Shown: positions 23,101 through 35,100 of the stretch, one piece after another | Position numbering within the stretch: the first letter of the stretch is position 1 | Layout of the letters: each line of letters begins with the position of its first letter | Assembly: GCA_905178155.1 (NCBI GenBank) | Contig: CAJINV010000002.1 | Location: forward strand, 1,630,203 to 1,694,202 | Source of the DNA: Amoebophrya sp. A120 | Taxonomy: Eukaryota; Sar; Dinophyceae; Syndiniales; Amoebophryaceae | Reading direction: 5' to 3' | DNA length: 64,000 bases | The notes under the pieces: generated by a model | Database searches by the model: none | What the model was told of the DNA's origin: nothing | Seen by the model: only the letters and a program-made list of their open reading frames with translations | Translations under genes and position numbers: made by a program

Positions 23101-26100
23101 CTTTGTCAGGCGGAGCTAATTTGTATTGCAGTTTTAGTACGATACTTTTGCAATGCATATGTCGCAATGTTTCTTCGTTTCCGTCGGTTGGAAGTGGCTG
23201 TAGGTGAGTTGCGGCGGCGTCGGGTTCGAATTGCCGTTATACGTGACTTCCTTCTGGTACAGAAAAATGTCGTATTGTCCACCAGCGGCATTTTGGTCGT
23301 GCTGCAACGGCGTGGGGCACTCCCGGAAGATCGCACAACTATCCAAGAAAAAAACTGTGCTAGTGTAGTTGTCATGGAGTTAGAGCATCACAAATTTGTT
23401 CTGTATGACAGAGAAATCATGTCATGCGCGGCTAGCATGTGAAAAACAGGTACGAAAGCAGAACATCATGGCTGGCCAGCATGACAAGTGTTATAAACTA
23501 TGTTGCGAAACATGCACGACATGCACCGAAAGTCGCTGAATTTTTGTCGTTCCAAAACGCGCAAAATGGTGCAAAAATCGATGCAAAAAGGACAAAACGA
23601 TGGCAAAAGCCACAAAAAACGCTCCAAATTGGGGAAAATGCGACGAGAAAAAGTCCGCGAATATTCGCCGAGATTTCGCAAATTGTCGCGGCTCGGGCTC
23701 GCGTTTTTGTACATCAAATGGGACAAAATGCGCGCAAATTAGGTCAATAGCATGCGAAATCGTGCAAAATGACGCCGAAAACGCATCAAATTAGGCAAAA
23801 ACGCAACAAATGCAGCCAGTAGTACAGCAAACGGGCAAAAGTGGCACTGTTTTGGCTTAGTACAATAACAAAAGCAGCAAAATGGCCGCAAAAGCGAAAC
23901 AAAAAGCACGAAAACGCGCAAAGTTTGCCTTTTTTTGGTGCAAATGGATGAAAATGCGCGCAAATTGCGTCAATAGTTTGCGAAACGGTGCAAAATGACC
24001 CCGAAAGCGGACTTCTTTGCTTCAAAACGCGCAAAATGGTGCAAAAATCAGATCAAAAACATCAAAACGATGGCAAAAACCACAAAAAACGCTGCAAATC
24101 ATAGAGAACACGACGAAAAAAGTTCCGCGGATATTCGCCGGGCTTTTTAAATAAGGCCGGGCCTGGTGCTGGCGTATCCAGAACCGTAGCCAAAGCTTCT
24201 GGCGCGAAATCACGCCCGCGAAAAATCTTCAGGCGCACCATGTTGCTGCACTTGTCCTGCCTTTCATCATTAAGCGGCGAAAAACAAGGGAAGCCGGCGC
24301 GGCTGATAATCAAACGAGCCAAAAGCGCAAGGGTCTCGCCAAGTCTATTAGCAAGCGACGAAGGGGCAGAAAAAACGCCCAAACAGCGCAAAAAGCAGCG
24401 GAATGCGCTTGCATTGCGATCCAAACTACACCGGTGCCCCATGTTGGAGCGGTAGCGAAACAGCTGGCCAACACGCGCCCGCTAGGCCTAATAAAGGCGC
24501 AAGCGTGACGAAATGGGGCGCAGTCCATCGCCCGCGCGCGAAGAAGGCGGCAAGCGAGTGCGCGGGTTGTAGCGCTCAAGCCTTTCTCCTTTGTCTCTCG
24601 ACGTCATTGGCTAAACCGGCGCAGACCTTACTTCGGGCATGGCACTGACGTGCCCGGGGCCGATCGAAACCGAAGCAGCTGGCGCGAAATCACGCGAGAA
24701 ACCCTGGCCGCACTATTTTGGAGACTTTTCCGGCCTTTCGTAATTGGGCGCCACCATTTCGATTCTTTTGCGCCTCGTCTTCGGCTCGACCGACTACGAC
24801 ATGACAAGGCAACTTCTTTCCCGCGGGGCGGCGCGGCATGCAGCTCAGGGCTACCAAATATAGCCGCCGAGGCGGGGGTAGTGAGGTCGCGCGGGTTTTT
24901 TCTAACAGACTGGACGACGCCGGGTCTTTTTGCTCTTTTCAGAGGAGAAACGCTTTCCCACACGCTATGGCCCCACAAGGGCCTCCACCAGGGTCGGCCC
25001 TCTGGGCCCCCGAAATCGGGCCCATAGCATGCGGGCTGGCCTGCTGCTTTTGGCGGGGTTTGCGTCCTTTGGTTTTTTTTGTGGAAAAGCCAAGCCCCCG
25101 CCGCCCCCTGAATCGAAACGCTTTCCCGCGTGCTATAGCCACGCAAGGGCCCCTACCAAGCCCGGCCCCCTGGGCGCCCCAAATCGGGCCCATAGCATGC
25201 GAATTGGCTTGAAGATTTTGGCGAGCTTTCCGCTTTTGTTTGTTTTTTTTGTTGAAAAGTCGCGCGCCTTGGATTGCTCCCCACATTACAAGTGCTCGAC
25301 CTTGTTAGCCGTCTTTGCGACCTCGAAAAATGGCCAAAAATGGTGCACATAGCACGCGGATCCGAAGCTTTTGCCATCTTCGCACTTTTTCGGCGCCCCT
25401 TATTGGGCGCCCCAAATCGGCGGAATTAGGTGCGCCAGGCGCCTCAGAATAGCGCCCCTTTTGCTGGCTCCTCTGCGTCGTTTTTTAGATCGGCGACCGA
25501 TGGAATCCGCCGGGCGGCGATTCGGTGCCAGGTCAGCCAGAGCCGACCGACAGACGGAAACTCTTTATGTTCAAAGCCGCTTTCTGCCGATTGAAAGCCT
25601 GCGTTCGTTTTTCGCGGTATATGACCAGCCCCCGTTCGTTTTTCGCAGAGCCGTTTGGTGACTTCACTACATACGAACCACCCAGCGAAAAGACGCAGCG
25701 GCCAGGCGAGCGAGGGCGCGGAAACTCGGCGCCCTCTAGTCTACCACTGGCGCCCGGCCCGCTCGCCTATGGCCAGGCAAATTCCCGCGGGGCGGCGCGA
25801 CATGCAACTCAGAAACACGAACCAACCAACGCAACGACACAGCGGCCAGACCAGGGCACGGAGACTCGGCGCCCCCTACCACTGGCGCCCGGCCCGCTCG
25901 CCCAGGGCCAGACGAATTCCCGCGGGGCGGCGCGAAATGCAACGCAGAGCAGCGCGCCAACCACGGCAAAGGTCAACCAGATCGACCGCCAAGGGGCCCG
26001 GATTTTGAAAATTACCAAGGCGGCGAAACGCGGCCACAAAAGATCCCGAGCCGAGTCATGGGTCGCGAAAGCCCACACACAGGGGAGAAACACAACCGAG

Positions 26101-29100
26101 GGCGAAAAATGGGAGCCCCGAAAGGGAGAAGAACAAGCCGGGCGGCTCATCCAGATAAGAACTGCGACCCATCGCGCCAAACGCGCCGGCTCTGGGCGGT
26201 GGGTCACGGGCTGGATCACGCGAAGCGACAGCACCACCCTCCGGGTTTTTTGCGTCGTTTCCCTGCGTTTCGTACGTGCATCAGGTGCAAAAAAGTTGCA
26301 GCTGATCTTTCAAAGGTCTGCCGAAATTACGAAAAAAATAAAAACGGCAGAAAGCCGGACCATAGGGCTTCGATTTTCCTCATGTTTTTCCAGCGACAGT
26401 TTTTTTAGAATTTCTTGAAACTTTTTCAAAATTCTTGTCGTAATCCATGCAGTTTTTTGTCGTAAAAGTACCCGGCTCCGCGTTTCAAATCCCGGAAGAA
26501 AAGCCGGTCGGCCGGCGGCCGGCAACAGCTAACCCCACAGCGGTCGCGGAAGAATCCCACAGGATAAGAAACGCAGGACACCGCAGGGCCCGGCATACCC
26601 CAAACAAAACGCGGACCATCCCAAAGGCCCTCCCACCACGCCCAAAGGCACGCCCGGAAACCAAGCAGGACGATAGGCAGCGCGGAAAATGCAGAAACTC
26701 CCACCATCCGCGCCAAATTTTTTTTCGCAGCGCAAGTCCTCTGCGGGATTTTTTAAAGTCACGCCCTGAATTTTTATAATTTACCGCGACTGGGGCCCGA
26801 TCTGGTTGGCAAAGGCGCAGCGACCAGGCAAGGGCGCGGAGGCTCGGCGCCCTCTACCACGGGCGTCCGGCCCGCTCGCCCAGGGCCACGCAAATTCCCG
26901 CGGGGCGGCGCGAAATGAAACTCAGAGCAACACAACTACGCAGCGGCCGCGGCACGGGCACAAGGAAGATTGATAGAGCCGGCTGCGGCGGCCACTTTGC
27001 CTGCTATTTGTCACGGTCTGGGAGCGCAGGCGCCGGGAGGGCCGTCGCCGTCCCCAGGGCGCCGGCCTCTGGCCGCTTCCCTGTCTTTCTTTTGCCAACC
27101 GCCCCGGCAGGCGTTCGCGTTTTATTTGAATCGATTCCGGGGAGCGCTGCGCGTTTCATTTTCGGGACCCTTTCACGCAAATCGAGACAGTTTCACTCGC
27201 TCGGGCCGTGCTCTTTCGCTCCCTCTGCGGGAGTAACCGTGTTGCATGCCTCGCATTACAGACTTACACTTACACAGTTTCTTTCTTGAATAGCATCCGT
27301 CGTTGGAGTAGTACGCCATGTACTTGCACTCGCTGAGCTTGTTACACTCCGATTCGCACGCCTCCCGGGGGTATCAAATGTAAAAATGTCTGGGTCTGGA
27401 AGAGCACAACTTTGTGATGCACATTTTCCATGATCCATGATGTCTGTGATGTATGCCATAGCATCACGGGTTTTTTGAGCGCTTATCTATGCGCATCCAG
27501 CATGACAAATGCCCTCTCCGCGTAGCCAATATATTGAATCCTCTTGCTTGTCATGCAATACAGGTTTTTTTAGCATCCAAATGCAGCGTCACAAGTTTGG
27601 CTCTTCCAGACCCAGACATTTTTGCATTTGGTAGCGGGCCCCAACCGGAACCGCAGGTCACGTCCTTGCAGACGGAGGTCAGGGGGATCCGGAGTGGGTC
27701 CTCGCAAATCCTTATGCGTTGCAAATACGTCTGCGTCTGGGAGGAAGCAGCTTTTTGTCATGCTGCTTTTATTCCGTGACCCAGAAGGTTTGTCATGCAT
27801 GATGTAGCATTACAGGTTTTATTGAAAAGGTGGGTCGATAGCTAATCCGCATGACAAATCCACTAAAATTTCGGCGACACAAATGGGCAGCTTCTGCGGT
27901 TTGCGCATGGTGAGTTTTTGTGTGTTGTGAAATGCGCATCACAAGTTCCACCTTTCCAGACACAGACATATTTGCACTGGATAGCCTTGTCCTTATCCGC
28001 CGTCATGTACGCGTTGTAGACAACCCGAACCGGGCCCGGCGGCGGAGGGGATCCACCACCCCCGCCGCCACTATTTCCGGATAAAGGCTGGATGTAGGTG
28101 TCCTCTTGTTCAAAATATGAACTGCAAATATGTCTGGATCTGGAAGTAGAATGCAAGTTTGTCATGCATGTCTGGCATGTTGACTCATAAATCTAAATCT
28201 ATAATGCGTGAGCAGGAAAAGGGCCTCTTGCCTGTCATGCAAAAACGCAGTTTGCCATGCGGAAAACGAAACACAGTAGCAGCTGAAAAATTTGTCGTGC
28301 TTGGCTGCGTATTGCAGTCCGCCCACCAGTCACATTTTAGCATCACAAGTTTCCAGACCCAGACATTTTTGCAGTGCATACAAAATCTTTCGCACACTTG
28401 TTCAACAGCAAAGCGGTGATGTCCAATTGCTTCAGCCCGAACTGGTTCCGGTCGATCAAGTAGTCGCATCTCGCTTTGTATCAAGTGCAAAAGTGTCTGG
28501 GTCTGGAAGGTTGCCAGGTTTGTCATGCATATTTTGTCATTGACCCAGGGTGTCTGTAATGCATGATCTAGCATCTTCACAGACGTTGAGAGGCCCTCCT
28601 GATGCCTATTCCGCACGACAAATGCCCTCCCCGCGTAGCACAAACTGGACTCCTCGTCTTGCTGGTGATGCAATGCAGATTTTTTTACAGTCCAGACTTG
28701 GCATCACAAGTTCCAACCTTCCAGACCCAGACATTTTTGCAATCCATACTTTGTCCGTCTGCATCGAGTCGACGAACTTTTGATTCACCGGAATCTGTTC
28801 CGGGTTCGACCCGTATCAAAAGGAAAAATCCCCCCTCCCCATATCAAAACGGAAATCTGTGATGCAGATTTGTTGTCACAAATCAGCTTTGTCATGCTAC
28901 ACGGGAAAAGACGCGGACTGTAGTGGCGTGGGGAAGCCTTGCATCTTCAGCATGATAGGAGGCAGCTGAGAGTGGGAAACAGCCTGACAAATTGCGTGCA
29001 AAGGAGGCCACGACTGCGGCTCTTGGCCTTCTAGCATGACAAGTCGATTTGTGACCTCAAATACAGCATCACAAATTTCGTTTTCGATATGGGGAGGGGG

Positions 29101-32100
29101 GATTTCTCCTTTCGATAACCCGACCGGAAACTTCTTCCCCGTAGCGGTCGAATCGGTTAACGGTAACAGCATCGGCATATTGTTCTTATCCAAACTTTGC
29201 ACATTCCCCGGGGATATGGATTGTAAAAATGAATGGAAGGTCTGTCATGCTCTGCCAGAATGACCCCAAAGTCTGTCATGCACGTTACCCAAGAGCCTCG
29301 TTTTTTTGTCATGCAGAAACGCAGTTTGTCATGCAGACTAGGCCACACCTCGAAGCTCAGAAACTTGTCATGCTGAGCCAGCACTTGTGGCCGCCTCATG
29401 ATACGCCAACCAGCATCACAAGTTTCCAGACATCCAGGGATTTTTACATTTGATAGGGGAGAGAGAATTGGAACTGACATCCTCGTCCAACACCTCGTAT
29501 GCATTGCAAAAGCGTCTGGGTCTGGAAGGATGCAACTTGTCATGCTAAGTCTGGATAGTGCAAAACTTTGTGTTGCATGATTACCAAAAGGTGTCCACGT
29601 TTGAACATGTTTAGCGGCAGTTTGTCATGCAGGATAGACATGATAGAGGCTTCACAGAACCTGTCATGCTAGGTCCTGCATCGCAGACCTCATGGGGCAT
29701 TGAAAATATGCATGACAAGTTTGCATTTTTCCGGACCCAGAGATATTTGAATTTGATACCTCGATACAGATTTTCGGGCTAGCACCGGTATCACTAAGGT
29801 ATTTCCCGTATGCATTGCAAAAGCATCGTACTAGTATAAATTGCATTACAAATTTTTCCAAAAGGAAAAAAGGAATTTGCAATGCTGATCCAGCTAAAAA
29901 GGGAGATTTGTAATGCATGACCGCAATTACTACGAGTACGATACTTTTGCACAGGATATTCCGTCATCCGTCGGTTCTTGGAGTTGTTGGGTGGAATCTA
30001 GGTAATATCCCGTGTAAAAACGTCCCCACCCCAGAGTCAAGATGGGGATTTTGCAACACAAACCTAGACCTTTTGGGAGTCACGCATGACATGTTGCAGG
30101 CTGTACTGTAGTGCAGTTTAGCAAGGGAAGCAGCATAAGAAATCCGTCTCCTTATCCTGTTTACAGCATTACAAGTTCTAAAACACGATGGGCAATGCCT
30201 CTCATGGGGATGCGCATTACAAATGCTCTTGTGCTTGCAAATCTGCATGACAACTCTGGGGTGGGGATGTTTTTACATAGGATAGGTACAGTTCGAGATT
30301 CACAGCCAACCGATTCGGGATTTTCACGTTCACCATCGGGGACAGAATGGATTCCGTCCGTACGTAATTATTCATCCCCGAGACTTGGTTCGGATCTCTC
30401 CCCTGCACAAAGTCGTTTTGACAAATCATGTGCAACAATTCCTCTTCAATCTCGAATTTCAAAAATGCGAACTGCCCGGCGCGGTAGTAGTCCGGAAAGA
30501 TGACCGGCCGCTGGAAGCCGCTGTGTGGTGGGGCGGAAACGTCTGGGGTTATTTCCAAAAATTTTCCGACGATGATTTTATTCAACTTGTTTGGGTCATT
30601 CGGATCGTTGATAACGTTCCCCTCGGCGTTGTCGTACTCTTTTTCCACGTAGAAAGCTCTATCCGCTTTGATCTGGATCTGGTTATTCACAAACGTCGTT
30701 GTCGAAGATGCGACAGACGGTTCAAACTGCTGGGAGGTTTTCGTTCGCCCAGAATGGTAGAAACCCCGCATTCGATTCGCGTGAAGAAAGCTTTCCGCTA
30801 ACCTATCCTCAATTTTGTCCCAGATCGTCATGCAGTGGTTCGACAAATACGCCTTCGGTTGGGATGCGAAGTCGATCACGTCCGGGATGGAACCGAAGTT
30901 GTTCATCGTGACCTGCTCGAAATCGTAGAGGAAAGAATTACTGCCAGTCACCCCGTTGCCGTTGTTGATCTCAATCGCGTCATTCGCGTCTGTTGCACAG
31001 GGGTAAGACGCGGAGGACAAGGAATTCGCTGTCTGCCTAAACGGGCCGACAGCGACGTCGATCCTGATTCTTTTCTCGTTGTTCAGATCCGAATTGTGCT
31101 TGTAGAAGTCCGTGTTCGGGAAATTCTGGTCGGTTGTGAAGGAAGTTACCGATGCTCCGTACTGTTCTGTCATGCCGACGTAGGTGTTTAAATTCCCAGA
31201 ACTCCCATGAACCTGAACAGACGAATCACCCAAAAACCCCTTCGGACTCGAATCCACCCGGAACTGCACGACTTCGACAGAATCGTCTTCCATTTCCAAA
31301 TTCCCGTGCTGCAAATTGTTATTCCGGACTATTTTCAGCATCTCGGCTCTTAAAAAAGTCTTCAGCTCCTCGAGGAAGTTCGGCCCGTAGCCGAAGTTGT
31401 GCGGCTCAAACACGCCGTTCTGCCCATTGCTGTTCGATACGACGAAGTTGTAATTGTTATTGTTACTTGACAAGTACCGGTTCATGAACACCTGCTTATC
31501 CGCCACGGTCTTGAACTCCAGAATTAACGAAGACGCCAGCGCGTACCGATCTCGCACCATCCAAGACTGCATCAAGTTCCCCGGGTGAAAGGGGTTGGAA
31601 AAATCCGTGTCGCCGTCGAGGGTTAAGCACTGGGTCGTGTAGGTCGAGGAAAACTGTGACTGCATGAGCGTCGTTTCCGACCTTGGGTCTCCGACCGCGC
31701 ACTTTCTCAAAACGCAGCCGAATAATGACTGGTAGTGCCGGCAGCACTGCTGCTTCTCTAGTTGCACTCGGTTGTCCTCGACTCGGTTAAACGCATGGAC
31801 GTGCGGTTCCAACACCTTTTCAAGCGAAGAAGATCCTCCCGCGCGGATAGGGAGAGAAGCTCGGGAAAGACAATCGGAGAGAAAGGTGTCGGCGTGGCTG
31901 CTTAACAAATTGTTCGGGTTGAAACCCTGGTTCAAAGCTCCAAATCTCCGCATCGCGTGGACCGCGGAGTTTTGAAGAGTAAATTTCGCGAAGCACATGT
32001 CCAGGCAGCGGGAATCGCAGGTTCCCCCGTGGGAAATCGTGGATAAGTACTGTCCGGATTGCTTCACGGTTTTCGAGTTTGCGTCGGTGAATAAGGCGCT

Positions 32101-35100
32101 ATTCTTGTTCGAATCAAATAAATGCTCTCGTTCCCTCTTCCGGGTGAAACCAACATTGGTGCATTGACACTCCCGTCTCCGCCTGCATTCGTTATTATCA
32201 CTACCCCCGCAAACGTGGACAATTTTGCAGTTGTGCGGTGATGGACAGGCAGTTGCGCATTCTTGTTCAATCTTCGGATTCGTCATGCACGCTTTCCCGC
32301 CATTCCCCGGCTGATACCCGATCGGTTCACATTCACAGCTGTAGCTGGTCTGTGGCCCGTTGAAATTCACCACATCGACGTTGGTAAGGGAGAAGGGGGA
32401 CTGGGCGACACAGCGGTTCCCGGTTCTTTTCGTCGATGACCCTGGGACGAAGACCTCGCAACTAGCCTCTTGCGTGCTAGTACAGCCAGAAGGGCCGATC
32501 GTAGTTAACAACTGGTCCCCTCGGTACTGCGGCTTCAACCGGCAGAACTCCCCGATACTGTTATCCGCTCTCAACTGCGCCGGTACGTGGTCAAAAAACT
32601 GACCATTACACGCGCAATTATGCGCACTGCCGTCGGGAGAAGGTGCGCACGTCGTCAGCCCGTTCCCCTGCATTCGGTCGACCGGCCAGGGAGACGGTCT
32701 GAGAACTTGGGAAGACAGCCAGCCGACAACGCCTTTGTACTTGTTATCGTCAAATCGGATTTTCACGTTCAACTGCCGAAGCATCTCCTTCGCGGAAGTG
32801 CGCACATTTTCGCCCAACGAGTTAAAATCCACTACTTCCAAAACCGTCGCCTCGTAGTAGTCAAACCGAGAATGTGAAATGCAAATATGTCTGGGTCTGG
32901 AAGAATGCAAGTTTGTCATGCTTGTCTGGCGTGACTCGTAAATCTGTAATGCATGAGCAGGAAAAGAGCCTCTTGCCTGTCATGCAAAAACGCAGTTTGT
33001 CATGCGGAAAACGAAACACAGTAGCAGTTGAAAAATTTGTCATGCTTGGCTGCGTATTGCAGTCCGCCCACTAGTCACATTTTAGCATCACAAGTTTCCA
33101 GACCCAGACATATTTGCAGTTGATACAGAACTCGTCTGCGCGGTGGATTCCAACGCGACTACTTCTTTGAACCAAGTAGGTAGTCTACTCGACGTTTTCG
33201 TCGCGTTCACCATGCGGATATGCATTGCAAAAGTATCGCACTCGTAGTAATCGCAGGTATGCATTACAAATCTCCACCCCAACGTAAAACAGCATGACAA
33301 ACTCCATTTGTCATGCTGAGCCAATTTGTAATGCAATTGCTACTAATACGATGCTTTTGCACAGGATAGCGGAGTAAGCCGACGTTGTGGGGGCCAATAG
33401 TCACTTTCATTCCCGGTTTGAAGAAGTTGTTTGCGGAGAAAGATAAATCCTCCCAATCGTAGCAGGCATCCTCCACCGGCCCGGTAACACACGCCTTCCG
33501 CGCTTCGGGCGAAACGCAGACCGGTCGTCCACGTAAGATCGGCACCGCGGGTATCAAATGCAAAAATGTCTGGGTTTGGAAGGATACAGCTTGTGATGCT
33601 GCAATTGGATTCCAAACAAATCTGTATTGCAAGAGCAGCAATGGCGGGAGTGTAGTTTTTGCTACGGGAAGAGGGCATTTGTCATGCGGAATAGGCATCC
33701 AGAAGTCCTCAAAAAGTCTCTGATGCTAGGGCATGCATCACAGACATCATGGCTCATGCAAAACTTGCATGACAGGTCTCAGAATCTTCCAGACCCAGAC
33801 ATTTTTGCACTTGATAGCGGCGTAGGTTGGTGGGTAGACCGAACTCATGTACCCAGGGCTGCAGCTGCAGCTGTACTGCTGTTTCCCGTTGTTGTGACAG
33901 GACGTGAAGAACCCATCAGGCCCGCAGGGGGCGTGCGGTGCAGAATACGGCCAAAACCCACCCGGGTTGTTGATCTCGCAGGGGTTCACGTATTTACAGA
34001 TCGGCTTCCCCTCCCGCGCTGGGATGGAATTCGATTCGTTTGCGTAGGTGATGTGGGAAATGTAGTCCTCAGATTGGCACTGACACTCGTAAGAACCCGT
34101 TTCGATATTCACATTCTTGCAGTGGTGGATGCTGGTTAAGCTGTGCATATGCACGTACTCATTCCCGCCACAAGGATTCATGCTCGTGCTCGGGCTCTCC
34201 GGCCATAAACCATGCACGTTCCCCTTGATACACGGATCCCGGATCAAGCACATCGGCCGACCGATACTCGTTGGACTCGTGTAGTTTTTGCTGTTCTGCA
34301 TCCCCTGGAAATACCCGAACATCCAGGTGTTGTTGGGGTTCACCAACGGGTAGAGGTGTTTCTCATTCTGCTTCTCCGTACATTCGCATTTGTACCCGAA
34401 CTCGTTCGCGTCGAAATCGACAGTGCATTTCGTATCTTGTGGCGACCCCAAGCAGCTCGTCAACCCGTGGCCGTAATCCTTTTCTTTGTGTAGGTACCCC
34501 GCGTAGTACTCACACGGACCTTCTTTTGTATGCCGGAGCAAAGGCCCGGTGGAAGAATCAAACTCCCGGTCGTGAAACCGACTCATGAATCGGAACTTCC
34601 CGGCGTTGATTTTGAACGGCTGGACGACCGGGCTGTCATCGGCGATTTGCAGCTCCAAATTGAACATCGCGCGTGGCAGATTCTGCACCATGCTGCCCTG
34701 GTCTTGGTACACGGTTTCACGGAGATTTGGCAAATCGTACACCTTTTTGCCGTGGTTTTTGTAGTGCTGGGGGGGATTGGGAATGAACATCCCGAAACTG
34801 GTTGGGCTTGTGCTAAAATCGTACAACTGCCCCGCGGCCCAGTCCTTGCAGAATTCCTTCATGAGAAAGGAAATGTCGATCTCTTCGTAGTGTTCGTTCT
34901 GCCCGAAAATCCCATCTGTGTAGTCCAAGTTGGCGCGGTACTGCAGAGACCGGGACTTGTTCTCGGAAGTCGATTTGTCATGCTGCTGAGCTACACCAGC
35001 TCCAGCTGCTGGAACAACAGCACTCTTCCCACCTCCAATTCCCGCTAACAGTTTCCTCGGTGGATTCGGGGGTGGAGAACTTGAACTGCTGGTGGTGGAG

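Larger units (their letters stand above)
23340..27292. mobile_element. Introner E40, family F2, expanded to 3,953 nt
   Basis: Left end TATCCAAGAAAAAAACTGTG with typical F interior to about 23495; right end ACACAGTTTCTTTCTTGAATA from about 27245. The 3.75 kb between is unrelated repeat-rich DNA. Flanks ACAAC/GCATC have drifted but encode the same Gly-Cys on the gene strand. Removal joins a PAN domain exactly (YYSND-GCAIF). Confidence 0.85.

Noticed and set aside
25525-26418. A 297-codon plus-strand open frame inside E40
   Set aside because: It lies in GC-rich repeat DNA where stops are rare, its sequence follows the nucleotide repeats, and no domain is visible.
24161-27244. Bacterial or organelle DNA inserted in the gene
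   Set aside because: Higher GC alone; no recognisable gene, and the segment is full of internal repeats.
30217-32919. Treating each long minus-strand ORF as its own gene
   Set aside because: ORF ends fall inside elements (recurring translated tails such as CKYVWVWK come from the family A terminus) and domains run across the gaps once elements are removed.
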